The notes: generated from the sequence alone by a model not told the origin. Counted from the first letter of the stretch, positions 17,329-27,282 are shown. The stretch: DNA of 64,000 bases from Corynebacterium sp. KPL1814 (GCF_000478175.1 NZ_KI515775.1:403363-467362), one strand, 5' to 3'. Numbers and translations: made by a program.

Positions 17329-17967
17329 ATGCACCCGACTTACCATCCCTCGTGGGAACCGGTTCTCGCGCCGGTGCTGGAGCAGCAGTGGCCACGGATT
17401 TCTCAGGCGCTGGACAATCAGGATTACCTGCCGCCGGCAGAAGACGTATGCAGGGCATTGCAGATGCCGCTTGACGATGTCCGCGTGCTCATCGTCGGCC
17501 AAGATCCCTATCCCACCCCCGGCCACGCGATGGGGATGGCCTTTTCCACCAAGCCAGGGGTTAAACCCCCGCGGTCCTTGGTCAATATTTACCGCGAGCT
17601 GTATGACGATGTGGGCGTTCGCGGGCGCGAAGACGGCGATCTGAGCGCCTGGGCCGACCAGGGGGTACTGCTTCTGAACCGGGTGCTGACCGTGGCGCCG
17701 GGGCAGGCGGGATCGCACCGGCGCATCGGCTGGGAAGAGGTGACCGAGGCCGCCATTCGCGCCCTTAACCGCACGCCTATGGTGGCCATTTTATGGGGCC
17801 GCGATGCCCAAACCTGCGAGCGCTTCCTCCCCGATGTGCCCTGCATTACCTCCCCGCACCCGTCGCCGCTTTCGGCCAGCCGCGGGTTCTTTGGGTCTCG
17901 CCCATTTTCCCGGGCAAACGCCCTTTTGCGGGACCAAGGCGCGCGAGAGATCGCGTGGGACTTGTAA
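17329..17967 (+). CDS. ung: uracil-DNA glycosylase
   Basis: Removes uracil from DNA in base-excision repair. The 212-residue protein has the catalytic GQDPYP motif (about 56-61) and the Leu-loop [11 protein letters not shown] near 180, both intact. ATG 17329 follows the thiL stop by two bases; an alternative GTG at 17311 would overlap thiL and add six residues. Family I UNG. Probably cotranscribed with thiL and the following gene. Confidence 0.94.
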   Translation: MHPTYHPSWEPVLAPVLEQQWPRISQALDNQDYLPPAEDVCRALQMPLDDVRVLIVGQDPYPTPGHAMGMAFSTKPGVKPPRSLVNIYRELYDDVGVRGREDGDLSAWADQGVLLLNRVLTVAPGQAGSHRRIGWEEVTEAAIRALNRTPMVAILWGRDAQTCERFLPDVPCITSPHPSPLSASRGFFGSRPFSRANALLRDQGAREIAWDL

Positions 17968-17977
17968 ACTATTGCGC

Positions 17978-19330
17978 ATGTCATACCCCAGCACGCTGGA
18001 CGCTCACGGATTGCGCAATTGGGCGCACCGCGCTGTAGGCGAGCTTTCCCATCGGCGCGCCGAAATCAATGCGCTCAACGTTTTTCCGGTGCCGGATTCT
18101 GATACCGGCTCGAATATGGCGCACACCATGGAAGCCGCCGTCGCCGAGGTGGAAAAGGGCGGCGGCGACGTTGCGGCCGCGCTAGCCATGGGGGCTGTGC
18201 GCGGGGCGCGGGGAAATTCCGGAATGGTCCTCTCGCAGGTCTTGCGCGGGGTCGCGGAGGCCACCGTGGATTCCACCATCGATGGCGCCATCTTTGCGGC
18301 TTCGCTTATGCATGCGGTAGAGCTCGTGGACCGAGCCATTGCGGAGCCGGTGGAAGGCACGGTCATTACCGTATTGCGGTGTGCGGCAGAAAAGGCGGAG
18401 CACACCGCGCGGCAACCCGAATCTAGTTTTCACGGCGTCGTAGCGGAGACGATTTCGGCAGCCCAGAAAGCCCTTGCGGAAACACCCTCGCAGCTGCCAG
18501 AACTGCGTGCAGCCGGGGTCGTGGATGCAGGCGGTGCCGGTTTAGTCATCCTTTTAGAAGCCCTCCTTGCAGAAATCGAGGGCACTACCAGCCACGCAGC
18601 CGAATCCATGGAAGAGACCGTCACTGAACTCGAGGTGGTCTTCTTTTTCGAAGGCGATAGCGCGGTACTGAAGGAGAAGATTGCCCCCTTGGGCACGAGC
18701 CTGGTCATCGCGCAGGCAGGAGAGGATAGCGCCTCCATCCATATCCATTCCACCCAGGCCGGTGAGGTCATCGAAACCGCCTTTGCCGCAGGATCGGTCA
18801 GTAACTTGCGGCTTGAGGCACTTCCGGAGACCTCGGCCCCGCGCGGAGACACTGGCGCCGGTCATACGCGCACCGTCTATGCCGCAGTGCCCGCCGGCCC
18901 CGTGGCTGAGCTTGTGCAGTCCGCTGGGGTTACGGTGGTCGAACCAGGAGAAACCATCCACGCGGCTGGCGAGGACATCGTCTTATCCAGCGGGCTAGAA
19001 GAACACGCAACTGCAGCGCATACCGTGGACATTTCTTCGCTTGCGGCGGGGCTTGCCGCCATCTCCGTCTATGAGCCGGATAATGCGGATACCGCCGCGG
19101 TAGTAGAATCCATGCGCGATGCGGCGCAGTCGATGCGGGTGGCGCACCCAGCGGAAGAATCTGAAGAAGCCATCGCTAAGATGTGCCGCCAGCTGCTCGC
19201 CGCAGGCGGGGAGCAGGTCACGGTCATTAGCCCGCTTACTATCTCGCAGGAAGAATTGGCGGCAGAGCTTGGCGTCGACGTTGTGGCCCTGCAGGTGCCG
19301 GATATTCCCACTGAGATTGGGGTGGAATAG
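17978..19330 (+). CDS. DAK2-domain protein, FakA/YloV-like
   Basis: A 450-residue protein with an N-terminal DAK2/DhaL domain (about 1-200) showing NVFPVPDSDTGSNM, MGAVRGARGNSGMVLSQ and AAGVVDAGGAG, and a C-terminal FakA-type domain. In Firmicutes FakA phosphorylates fatty acids held by FakB (DegV) proteins; no FakB gene is nearby, and the substrate in actinobacteria is unsettled. The start ATG 17978 lies 10 bases after ung; the longer frame from 17804 overlaps ung and is rejected. recG follows after two bases, the same pairing as yloV-recG elsewhere. Confidence 0.85.
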   Translation: MSYPSTLDAHGLRNWAHRAVGELSHRRAEINALNVFPVPDSDTGSNMAHTMEAAVAEVEKGGGDVAAALAMGAVRGARGNSGMVLSQVLRGVAEATVDSTIDGAIFAASLMHAVELVDRAIAEPVEGTVITVLRCAAEKAEHTARQPESSFHGVVAETISAAQKALAETPSQLPELRAAGVVDAGGAGLVILLEALLAEIEGTTSHAAESMEETVTELEVVFFFEGDSAVLKEKIAPLGTSLVIAQAGEDSASIHIHSTQAGEVIETAFAAGSVSNLRLEALPETSAPRGDTGAGHTRTVYAAVPAGPVAELVQSAGVTVVEPGETIHAAGEDIVLSSGLEEHATAAHTVDISSLAAGLAAISVYEPDNADTAAVVESMRDAAQSMRVAHPAEESEEAIAKMCRQLLAAGGEQVTVISPLTISQEELAAELGVDVVALQVPDIPTEIGVE

Positions 19331-19332
19331 CG

Positions 19333-21459
19333 ATGCTTGGCTGGCAGGATGACCGACCTTTGACTGATGTACTGGATAAAAAAGACGCCACGAAGATCAC
19401 CAAAGCGCTGGGATATAAGACCTGCGGGGAACTCTTAGCGCACTATCCGCGTGATTACATTCGCCACAATCAAGACGTGGGGCTTGGCGATGCCGCCGAG
19501 GGCGATATCGTAACCGTCACCGGAACCGTAACGGGAATAACGACCCGCGATACGGGCAAGACGACCATCATCAACGTCCAGCTCGATGGTCATATTATCG
19601 CCACGTTTTTTAATGCCATGTACGTCTTGCGCATGCTCCATCGCGGGCAGCGGGTGATGATGAGTGGAAAATTGAAATATTTTCGCCAGCAGCCCCAGCT
19701 ACAACAACCGGATTTCGTAGAAATCGATGCCTTCGGACGCCCAGACGGGGAACTAGCCGCCTACCAGGCGCCTGCGGCGGGAAAGAAGAAGCCCCAAAAG
19801 GCAACTGGGTCCCTGCGCAACCTGTCCCAATTCGGCCGACTCGATAAATTATTGCTCGAGCGGGAATGGATCCCGGTATATCCCGCCACGGCAAAGATCA
19901 CCTCGTGGTACCTCATGGGGGCCACCCACTACGTGCTCGCGCATACCCCAACCATCCGGGAACCATTAGACCAGCAGATGATTATCAGCCTGGACCAAGC
20001 GGTGCGCGAAATCCATGAGCCCGGCGCGGCTGGCCCGCAGCGCGCGATCCAGCGCCTCAAGTACAACGAGGCGCTCTCCATTGGCCTGGTCATGGCGCTG
20101 CGCCAGCGCGATGCGCACGCGCACACGGCGCCGACGATGCCCGCCATTTTGGGCGGCTTCCGCGAAGAGTTATTGACCCACCTGCCTTTTGAGCTCACAC
20201 GAGGCCAGCGACGGGTCATCACTGAGATCGATGATGACCTGTCTGGTTCCTTACCCATGATGCGCTTGTTGCAGGGCGAGGTGGGCTCGGGGAAAACGAT
20301 GATCGCCACCTGCGCCATGCTGCAGACCGTCGATGCTGGGAGCCAGGCGGCGCTGCTTGCTCCCACCGAGGTTTTGGCTTCCCAGCACGCGGCCTCTATT
20401 GGCACGTCGGTGCCAGAAGGCGTCAAGGTTGTGCTCTTAACCGGCTCCATGCGGACCGCCGAGAAGCGCCAAGCCCTCCTGGATATCGTCTCGGGTGAGG
20501 CTAATATCGTCATCGGCACGCATGCCATCATTCAAGAATCGGTCGAGTTCTTCGATTTGGGGTTGGTGATCGTGGATGAGCAGCACCGCTTTGGCGTAGA
20601 GCAACGCGATAGCCTGCGCTCTAAGACGCGCGAGGGGATAAGCCCCCACGTTTTGGTCATGACGGCAACCCCCATCCCACGCACCATCGCCATGACGATT
20701 TTCGGTGATCTCGCGGTATCGACGCTCGCTGAGCTGCCCGGCGGGAGAAAGCCGATTCAATCCGCAGTGGTGGCGGAGTGGCGGCCCATATGGGTGGCGC
20801 GGGCGCTCGAGCGCATCCGCGAGGAAGTGGCGCATGGCCACCAGGCTTATATCGTCTGCCCGCGCATCGAAGGCGAGGGCGGCGTGCTTGAACTGGCGGA
20901 ACAGCTTGCTGCTGGCCCGTTTAAGGGGCTGAGGGTAGATATCTTGCACGGCAAGATGCCGAATAAGGATGAGGTCATGACCTCATTTGCCCGGGGCGAG
21001 ATCGATATCTTGGTATCCACCACGGTCATCGAGGTGGGCGTCGATGTTCCCAACGCCACGGTCATGCTCATCCGCGAGGCGGAGAATTTCGGCGTCTCCC
21101 AGCTACACCAATTGCGCGGGCGCGTAGGCCGCGGTGGCAACGCGTCCATTTGCCTGATGCATACGAAAGCGGAGGATAACTCGGCCTCGTATCGGCGCAT
21201 TACCCAGATTGCCCAGACCTCGTCTGGGTTTGACCTTGCGGAATTAGACCTTCGGCAACGCCACGAGGGCGATATCCTGGGTGCGGTGCAATCTGGTACG
21301 CACCGGACGCTGCGGTTGCTCAACCTTGCCGATGACCAAGATATCGTTGAGCGCACTCACGCGGATGCGTATGCCATGGTCCAGCGCAATCCCCAGTTGG
21401 CCGAAGAGTTGACGCGGAATTTGAGTCAAAGCGAGCAGGAATACTTGGAGAAAAATTAA
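19333..21459 (+). CDS. recG: ATP-dependent DNA helicase RecG
   Basis: Remodels stalled forks and branched DNA. The 708-residue protein has an N-terminal wedge/OB domain and two helicase lobes: Walker A GEVGSGKT, Walker B DEQHRFGVEQR, MTATPIPRT, then RGRVGRGG (motif VI) and the RecG C-terminal region. Slightly longer than the roughly 690-residue norm. Starts with ATG 19333 right after the FakA-like gene. Confidence 0.95.
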   Translation: MLGWQDDRPLTDVLDKKDATKITKALGYKTCGELLAHYPRDYIRHNQDVGLGDAAEGDIVTVTGTVTGITTRDTGKTTIINVQLDGHIIATFFNAMYVLRMLHRGQRVMMSGKLKYFRQQPQLQQPDFVEIDAFGRPDGELAAYQAPAAGKKKPQKATGSLRNLSQFGRLDKLLLEREWIPVYPATAKITSWYLMGATHYVLAHTPTIREPLDQQMIISLDQAVREIHEPGAAGPQRAIQRLKYNEALSIGLVMALRQRDAHAHTAPTMPAILGGFREELLTHLPFELTRGQRRVITEIDDDLSGSLPMMRLLQGEVGSGKTMIATCAMLQTVDAGSQAALLAPTEVLASQHAASIGTSVPEGVKVVLLTGSMRTAEKRQALLDIVSGEANIVIGTHAIIQESVEFFDLGLVIVDEQHRFGVEQRDSLRSKTREGISPHVLVMTATPIPRTIAMTIFGDLAVSTLAELPGGRKPIQSAVVAEWRPIWVARALERIREEVAHGHQAYIVCPRIEGEGGVLELAEQLAAGPFKGLRVDILHGKMPNKDEVMTSFARGEIDILVSTTVIEVGVDVPNATVMLIREAENFGVSQLHQLRGRVGRGGNASICLMHTKAEDNSASYRRITQIAQTSSGFDLAELDLRQRHEGDILGAVQSGTHRTLRLLNLADDQDIVERTHADAYAMVQRNPQLAEELTRNLSQSEQEYLEKN

Positions 21460-21478
21460 GAGGGGATAGGCTATAGGT

Positions 21479-21691
21479 ATGAAAATCTACGCCCCCTTCG
21501 CGGGCATCGTTCGCTGCCATGTCGATGTAGGCGAGAAGATCAGCACTGGTCAAGAGCTAGCTACCGTTGAGGCGACGAAGCTGGAATCGCCCGTCGTGTC
21601 CCCAGGCCCGGGGACGATTACTCGCATAGCGGTGGCAGATTTTAGCGATGTTATTGGCGGAGACTTAATTATGGAGATTGGAGAAGCGTAA
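21479..21691 (+). CDS. single-domain biotin/lipoyl carrier protein
   Basis: Just 70 residues, one biotinyl domain: AGIVRCHVDVGEKISTGQ, then VEATKLESPVV with the candidate biotinylated Lys34, and a PGPGTITRI turn. The usual EAMKM is here EATKL, with the first Met replaced by Thr. It is flanked by recG and rsmD; as I recall, pyruvate carboxylase holds this place in M. tuberculosis, and that enzyme ends in such a domain. It may therefore be a remnant kept as a free carrier or a recruited subunit. The partner carboxylase is not in the window. Its stop TAA is followed directly by the ATG of rsmD. Confidence 0.8.
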   Translation: MKIYAPFAGIVRCHVDVGEKISTGQELATVEATKLESPVVSPGPGTITRIAVADFSDVIGGDLIMEIGEA

Positions 21692-22285
21692 ATGACGCGG
21701 ATTATTGCAGGCGAAGCGCGGGGGCGGACCATCAAGGTTCCGGCGGAGGGTACGCGCCCGACCGCCGATCGCGCGAGGGAAGGCCTGTTTTCTTCGTTGA
21801 ATGCCCGCTGGGGGTTCCAGGGTTCCAAGGTGCTTGACCTATTCGCTGGTTCCGGTGCCTTGGGGTTGGAAGCATTAAGCCGTGGGGCAGAAGAGGCGGT
21901 GCTGGTGGAATCGAACCCTGCGGCGGTGTCCATCATCAAGCACAACATTGGCGTGGTGAAACATCCTGGTGCCCGCGTGGAGGAAAGGAAGGTATCTACG
22001 TACCTGGCCAGTGCCCCGCGCGGCTACTTCGATCTTGTTTTAGCGGATCCGCCTTATGCGTTTGACGATGTCGCCGGGCTCATCGCCGCAATAGAGCCAG
22101 TGCTTACAGATAGCGCGATGGTGGTCATTGAACGCCACGTCGAATCGCCCGAGACCGAATGGCCAGAAGGGTTTGTGCCGACGGGGCAGAAATTAAAGAA
22201 GCGTACCTTCGGCATCGCGCGCATGGATATGGCAGTCTATACCCGTCCCGGCACCGACGATGCCGATGACACCTTAGATAACTAG
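21692..22285 (+). CDS. rsmD: 16S rRNA (guanine-966-N2)-methyltransferase
   Basis: A 197-residue class I methyltransferase: RIIAGEARGR at the N-terminus, VLDLFAGSGALGLEALSRG (SAM motif I) and LADPPYAF, the catalytic (D/N)PPY of N-methylating enzymes. Family assignment RsmD follows from these and from the neighbour coaD, a very common pairing. Starts directly after the biotin-carrier stop. Confidence 0.93.
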   Translation: MTRIIAGEARGRTIKVPAEGTRPTADRAREGLFSSLNARWGFQGSKVLDLFAGSGALGLEALSRGAEEAVLVESNPAAVSIIKHNIGVVKHPGARVEERKVSTYLASAPRGYFDLVLADPPYAFDDVAGLIAAIEPVLTDSAMVVIERHVESPETEWPEGFVPTGQKLKKRTFGIARMDMAVYTRPGTDDADDTLDN

Positions 22286-22300
22286 AGAAAGCGATATTTT

Positions 22301-22774
22301 ATGACCACAGCCGTATGTCCTGGGTCTTTTGACCCCATCACTCTTGGCCACGTCAATATTTTTGAGCGCGCCAGCCAGATGTTTGATGAGGTTACGGTGC
22401 TTGTTACTGGCAACCCAGAAAAGCCTTCCGGGTTATTTAGCGTGCACGAGCGCATGGATCTCATCCGCCAAAGCGTGGATTCGCGCATTAACGTGGACTA
22501 TTGGTCCGGCCTGCTCGTGGACTATACCTCGCAGCACGGCGTAGACGTTTTGGTCAAGGGACTGCGTTCTTCCCTGGACTATGAATACGAGCTGCCGATG
22601 GCCCAGATGAACCGGCGCTTGTCCGGCATCGATACGGTCTTTTTGCTAACCGATGAAAAGTACGGCTACATCAGCTCTTCCCTGTGCAAGCAGGTCGCGC
22701 AATTTGGCGGCGAGGTCACCGGCATGCTTCCTGATCCGGTAGTACAAGCGGTGAAGGAAAAATACCGCCGATGA
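22301..22774 (+). CDS. coaD: phosphopantetheine adenylyltransferase
   Basis: Penultimate step of coenzyme A synthesis: transfers AMP from ATP to 4'-phosphopantetheine. The 157-residue nucleotidyltransferase has PGSFDPITLGHVNI (the (T/H)xGH motif), VKGLRSSLDYEYE and YGYISSSLCKQ. Normal length. Its last four bases overlap the next start (ATGA). Confidence 0.96.
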   Translation: MTTAVCPGSFDPITLGHVNIFERASQMFDEVTVLVTGNPEKPSGLFSVHERMDLIRQSVDSRINVDYWSGLLVDYTSQHGVDVLVKGLRSSLDYEYELPMAQMNRRLSGIDTVFLLTDEKYGYISSSLCKQVAQFGGEVTGMLPDPVVQAVKEKYRR

Positions 22775-23517
22775 TATTGTCGCTGATTATTTTTGCCGTC
22801 GTTGTCGCGGGATCCACCCTGCAACGCGTCTCCGGCATGGGGCTTGGCCTTATTGGCGGGCCCATTCTCATGCTGGTCATGGGCCCGGTAGAAGGCATCC
22901 TCGTGATCAACGTCTTGGCGGCGGTCAATGCGCTGCTGACCACGGTGACTGTCCGCCGCAATGTTAGCTGGCGAATGTTTGGGCTCATCGCGCCAGTGAT
23001 GATTATCGGTTCTCTCGCGGCCGCAGCGTTGATTAGCAAGATCGATACCGCAGGGCTATTGATAGTGGTGGGTGCAGCACTGCTCATCGCCTTGGCAGTG
23101 GTGACCTACGGCGCTAGGTTCGTCCCGCCGATGGAAGGCAAGGGACCTGCCATCTCCGCGGGCATTCTTGGCGGATTTACCAATACTCTGGCGGGAGTGG
23201 CCGGCCCAGTCATTACCGTCTACGCTCAGGCAGCCAAATGGCCGCAAGCCATGTACACGGCGACCCTGCAACCGATCTTTGTGGTGGGCGGAATCTTTTC
23301 CGTTATCACCAAGACCGCGCTCGGTGCCGCGACATTTGATGGCTTGCCCTGGATCATTTGGCCCGCAGGCATTGCCGGCATGTTCATCGGCATCTGGCTG
23401 GGATCGCGCATCGCGCACGCGGTGTCCAGGGATATCGCGCGCGCACTGTCGCTATCGGTCGCTAGCCTCGGCGCTCTCAGCGCACTGATTCGCGGCATCG
23501 TCACCTACGGTGCCTAG
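22771..23517 (+). CDS. TSUP-family permease (TauE/SafE type)
   Basis: A 248-residue protein with about eight membrane helices and the duplicated TSUP pattern, with glycine-rich loops such as GLGLIGGPIL and GILGGFTNTLAGVAGPV. The family transports sulphite, sulphonates or other anions; the substrate here is unknown. It starts inside the coaD stop (ATGA overlap) and so is translationally coupled to it. It marks the end of the first syntenic block. Confidence 0.82.
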   Translation: MILSLIIFAVVVAGSTLQRVSGMGLGLIGGPILMLVMGPVEGILVINVLAAVNALLTTVTVRRNVSWRMFGLIAPVMIIGSLAAAALISKIDTAGLLIVVGAALLIALAVVTYGARFVPPMEGKGPAISAGILGGFTNTLAGVAGPVITVYAQAAKWPQAMYTATLQPIFVVGGIFSVITKTALGAATFDGLPWIIWPAGIAGMFIGIWLGSRIAHAVSRDIARALSLSVASLGALSALIRGIVTYGA

Positions 23518-23545
23518 GGCGCGGCTGGCACCGCACGAGGTTTAC

Positions 23546-24310
23546 CTAAAGAAGCGAGGACAAGAACTCTTTGGTGCGCGGCTGCTGTGGATTGTCGAGC
23601 ACTTCAGCCGGGGTACCGGATTCAAGGACTACTCCGCCGTCCATGAAGAAGATTCTATCGGCGACCTCGCGCGCAAAGCCCATCTCGTGGGTGACCACGA
23701 GCATGGTCATACCCAGGGCGGCGAGATCCTTCATGACGCGGAGAACCTCGCCAACGAGCTCGGGATCGAGGGCGGAGGTGGGTTCATCGAAAAGCATGAG
23801 CTTGGGCTCCATCGCCACGGCGCGGGCGATGGCAACGCGCTGCTGCTGGCCACCAGAAAGCTGAACCGGGAAGTTATCGGCCTTGGCCGCAAGTCCCACC
23901 TCGTCTAACAGCTCCATGGCACGCTTCCGCGCCTTATCCTCCGGCACCTTCTTGACCTGCATCGGTGCTTCAATGATGTTTTCAATCACCGTGCGGTGGG
24001 GAAAGAGGTTGAAAGATTGGAAAACCATGCCGATATCGGAGCGCTGCTGCGCAGCTTGCTTCTCGCTAATTTCGTACAGAATTCCGTTCTTTTCGCGGTA
24101 GCCAATGAGTTCACCATCGACATAAAGGCGGCCTGCCGTGGCCTTATCCAGGTGGTTAACGCAGCGCAGGAAGGTCGACTTACCTGAACCGGAAGGGCCT
24201 AAAAGGCAGGCAACCTCCCCGGGTTGGACCTCCAAGTCGATGCCCTTGAGCACCTCGAATTGACCGAAGGATTTGTGCACATTTTGCGCGGAGATCATGG
24301 GAATAGTCAT
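23546..24310 (-). CDS. polar amino-acid ABC transporter ATPase
   Basis: A 254-residue ABC ATPase of the GlnQ/GluA type: Walker A GPSGSGKS (38-45), Q-loop [10 protein letters not shown], signature LSGGQQQR, Walker [14 protein letters not shown] and H-loop VVTHEMGF. It shares one base with the stop of the permease gene upstream. Works with the next two genes as an importer of a polar amino acid; which one cannot be read from sequence. Confidence 0.93.
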   Translation of the reverse strand: MTIPMISAQNVHKSFGQFEVLKGIDLEVQPGEVACLLGPSGSGKSTFLRCVNHLDKATAGRLYVDGELIGYREKNGILYEISEKQAAQQRSDIGMVFQSFNLFPHRTVIENIIEAPMQVKKVPEDKARKRAMELLDEVGLAAKADNFPVQLSGGQQQRVAIARAVAMEPKLMLFDEPTSALDPELVGEVLRVMKDLAALGMTMLVVTHEMGFAREVADRIFFMDGGVVLESGTPAEVLDNPQQPRTKEFLSSLL

Positions 24311-25263
24311 TAGTTTTTACCCTCCTGGATTACGGAGACGTTGCGGGGGATAGTACCTTCGGCATCGGCAAGCGCGGCAAGTTGGCGCCCGGTGAGCTCG
24401 CGGGTGGCGCCGCGCTCAAAGTGGCGCTCGAGGAAGTACTGGCCCACCATGAGCAGGGAAGTAATGACCAAGTACCACGAGGCAGCGACCATCAAGAGCG
24501 GAATGGGCTGGAAGAGGGCTGCGGAAATGTCCGTAGCGCGGCCGAAGATCTCGTGGGTATAGGGAATGGCAACCACCAGTGACGAGGTCTTGAGCAAGGA
24601 AATGAACTCATTGCCTGTCGGCGGGATGATAATGCGCATCGCCTGCGGCAACACGGTGCGCCGCATGGTCATCCACCAAGACATGCCGAGGGCCTTTGAT
24701 GCTTCTTTTTGGCCTTCTGGCACCGAGGAAATGCCCGATCGCACGATTTCTGCCATATAGGCGGCCTCATTGAGGCCCAAGCCCATGACAGCCAAGAAGA
24801 AGGCATTGGTCAACACGCTTTGCAGGGAGATCTCTGTAAAGCCCAAGTTGATGGACTGGTAAATCGCAGAAAGCAAGCCCCAGAAGACCAGCTGGACATA
24901 AATCGGGGTGCCGCGAAAGATCCACAGAAAGATCCAGGAAATGGCGCGCAGGATAGGGTTGGGCGACATGCGCATCACTGCGAGGATGGCGCCGCCTACC
25001 ACACCAATGATCATGGACAAGATGGTGATCGCAATCGTGTGCAGGGAGGCGATGGCGATGCGCTGATCAAAGAGATACTGGAAGTACGTGTCCCACCCGA
25101 AGGCCTCATTGCGCGCGGAGGCAATGACAAACCACAGACCAAGAATAAGTAGCACGGCCGCGCAGAGCCACCGCCAAGGGTGGCGCAGGGGCCGGGCTTC
25201 GATCTTGGCGGGTGCCTCTTGCTGTGCCGTGGGGCCGGCTGCCTCTTTGTGCTCGTTAACCAT
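24310..25263 (-). CDS. polar amino-acid ABC transporter permease
   Basis: A 317-residue HisM/GlnP-type permease with a long cytoplasmic N-terminal tail rich in Glu, Ala and Lys (about 1-35), five membrane helices, and the EAA loop [22 protein letters not shown]. The preferred start is ATG 25263 (MVNEHKEA), preceded by GAAAGG at 7-8 bases; that RBS lies within the first codons of the longer frame at 25278. It overlaps the end of the substrate-binding gene by eight bases. Confidence 0.9.
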   Translation of the reverse strand: MVNEHKEAAGPTAQQEAPAKIEARPLRHPWRWLCAAVLLILGLWFVIASARNEAFGWDTYFQYLFDQRIAIASLHTIAITILSMIIGVVGGAILAVMRMSPNPILRAISWIFLWIFRGTPIYVQLVFWGLLSAIYQSINLGFTEISLQSVLTNAFFLAVMGLGLNEAAYMAEIVRSGISSVPEGQKEASKALGMSWWMTMRRTVLPQAMRIIIPPTGNEFISLLKTSSLVVAIPYTHEIFGRATDISAALFQPIPLLMVAASWYLVITSLLMVGQYFLERHFERGATRELTGRQLAALADAEGTIPRNVSVIQEGKN

Positions 25264-26143
25264 TGATGGGCCTTTCATTAATCATCGCCTGGTCTACTAA
25301 TCCATCTTCAATTCCCCAGCGGGCCAAGATCTCCGCGTACTCACCGGTATCGATGAGATGCTGGAGGGCAGCGGCTGAGGCCTTAGCCAAGTCCGAATCC
25401 TTCGGAACCGCGAACCCGTAAGGGGAGGCCTGGAACATATCGCCCACAGCGCGCATCTTTCCCTCGGAGCGATTGACCGCCCAAGCGGTCACCGGCGAGT
25501 CTGCGGATAAAGCATCGGCGCGGCCCATAAGGACGGCCAGTGCGGCATTATCCCCGGTGTCATAGGACAAGACGGTGAGATCGCCATCGCAGGCTTCTTG
25601 CTTGGGGCGCACATCATCGGTCTCTGACACGGTGGTGCGCTGCACGGCGACGGTCAGACCGCAAGGGTTTTGGGGATCGACCTTATTGGGGCCATCGACA
25701 AGCTCTGCCCACTGGATGCCTGCATAGAGGTGGTCCACGAAGTCGAATTCATCGCGGCGATCGGCCGTATCCGTAAACCCGGAGGCGCCCATGTCTATCT
25801 GGCCGGATTGGACCGCCGGCAGGATCATGGAGAAGTCTTGCTCCAGGGCCTGGAATTTCAGGCCCAGCACCCCGGCTACGGCGCGGGCGAGGTCGAGCTC
25901 TACGCCCTGCAGATTGCCGTGTGAGTCCTTGAGCTGAAATGGGGCATAGGGCGGGTTCGTTCCTGCCGTGAGCACGCCGTCATCGTCGTGGTACATCGTG
26001 GCGATCTCTGGAACCTTGCTGGTTTCTGGCTCCTCCCACCCCTGCGGAGTGGAATCCTCCTCGTTGACCACGCATGCGCTCAAGGGGAGTGCGCACGCCA
26101 CCACGGCGGCCGTTAGTGGTCGATGATTAATCGCCCAGGGCAT
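25256..26143 (-). CDS. substrate-binding lipoprotein of the amino-acid ABC importer
   Basis: A 295-residue SBP_bac_3 protein. The signal peptide carries a lipobox ending LSAC, so the mature protein is anchored to the membrane. The binding domain begins VLTAGTNPPYAPFQLKD and contains GVELDLARAVAGVLG and FTDTADRRDEFDF, typical of polar amino-acid binders. The start is ATG 26143, whose A overlaps the TAA stop of the DUF368 gene (TAATG), giving tight coupling. An apparent 420-residue extension into the upstream gene is another frame and is rejected. Confidence 0.92.
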   Translation of the reverse strand: MPWAINHRPLTAAVVACALPLSACVVNEEDSTPQGWEEPETSKVPEIATMYHDDDGVLTAGTNPPYAPFQLKDSHGNLQGVELDLARAVAGVLGLKFQALEQDFSMILPAVQSGQIDMGASGFTDTADRRDEFDFVDHLYAGIQWAELVDGPNKVDPQNPCGLTVAVQRTTVSETDDVRPKQEACDGDLTVLSYDTGDNAALAVLMGRADALSADSPVTAWAVNRSEGKMRAVGDMFQASPYGFAVPKDSDLAKASAAALQHLIDTGEYAEILARWGIEDGLVDQAMINERPING

Positions 26144-26979
26144 TAATACTCCGCCGTCCTTTCCTCGATGGCTTGCGCGTTTCTGCGGTCGACGTAGATG
26201 AAGATGGACACGATAATGGCACCGAGGATGAAGTACCCAATGATGGCGCCCGAAGAGGCGTCCTGGTCTGCACCCCACGGCCATAGGGCGCGCAGGGATC
26301 CCAGCATGAAGCCCGCCATGGCGGCCAGGGTGGGCGCGCGGTGGGTGCTCAGCAAATAGTTGAGCAATTTGATGAAGGCGGCGAGACCACACAGGGCACC
26401 CAGCGCAAAAACGCCCATGGTGCCTAACTCGCGGTCCGATACCGCGCCGATGATCGGCTGGTATAGCCCCATGGTCAGCAAGATGAGCGAGCCGGAAATG
26501 CCCGGCAGGATTAGCGCGCATACAGCAATCGCCGCGGCAAAGAAGACCACGATGAGGCTCGGGTCATCTTGCGGCTCGGAGGTAAAGCCCGTGACGATGA
26601 AAATTACGATGGTAGCTACGATAAACGCGATGATGGAGGAGGGGGCGGTGCGCTCTGCCTTAGACAACATGGAAAGCGGAACGATGATGGAGACGACCAC
26701 CATGCCTAAAAAGAGGGCGCTGGAGGCAGAGACGTTGTTGTCGACGAAGTTAGACAGGAGCGTAGAAAAACCGAAGACGGCGATCAGCATGCCGACGGCG
26801 ACGGAGGCCAGAAAGGACCACTCGACCTTTTTGAAGTTGCCGGAGATGAGGTCATTGGCATTGCGGACGGCGCGCTCATAAATCCCCACGATGAGGGCGA
26901 CGGTTCCGCCGGAAATGCCGGGAACCAGCTCGGCCATACCGATGAGGGCGCCACGAATGGCGTTCAAAATATAGTGCAT
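26143..26979 (-). CDS. popT: DUF368 membrane protein, PopT-type polyprenyl-phosphate transporter
   Basis: A 278-residue polytopic protein with the two family motifs GMAELVPGISGGTVALIVGIYE near the N-terminus and ALILPGISGSLILLTMGLY in the second half, forming an inverted repeat. DUF368 (PopT) and DedA-type UptA proteins have been reported to recycle undecaprenyl phosphate across the membrane. In corynebacteria the carrier would be decaprenyl phosphate, also used for arabinogalactan. It heads an operon with an amino-acid importer, coupled by a TAATG overlap. The function is from the family, not tested here. Confidence 0.83.
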   Translation of the reverse strand: MHYILNAIRGALIGMAELVPGISGGTVALIVGIYERAVRNANDLISGNFKKVEWSFLASVAVGMLIAVFGFSTLLSNFVDNNVSASSALFLGMVVVSIIVPLSMLSKAERTAPSSIIAFIVATIVIFIVTGFTSEPQDDPSLIVVFFAAAIAVCALILPGISGSLILLTMGLYQPIIGAVSDRELGTMGVFALGALCGLAAFIKLLNYLLSTHRAPTLAAMAGFMLGSLRALWPWGADQDASSGAIIGYFILGAIIVSIFIYVDRRNAQAIEERTAEY

Positions 26980-27282
26980 AAATTAAAAATCTACCTGGGT
27001 ATAAGACATGACTGCGGTTGACGGGCCACTCGGGATGCCAAAAAGCTCGTTGTTCAAGACCGTACGGCGAGGTGTAGCACCGCCCGTGGTGGCTTAAGCC
27101 TGCATATCTTTCATTGCTTTAACGGTTATCTACCTTATATGAGATGGGCTGCTGCTTAAAGTCTCGAGGTAAGAAGGTATTATTTTGCAGCGAACTTGCT
27201 CCTCGGGCGTTGTGTAAATATGCAATTCGCGGAAGGATATACGCAGATGCGAAGCGGGAAGATAAGCAAGGCGGCATGACGA
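26980..27282. other. intergenic region without a recognised gene
   Basis: About 300 bases, less GC-rich than their surroundings, between popT (reverse) and the tRNA terminator. The popT promoter should lie here, reading left from about 27100; TTATAC at about 26998-27003 (reverse strand) and TAGATT nearer the ATG are weak -10 candidates. No RNA gene, riboswitch or convincing small ORF was found. Confidence 0.5.
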
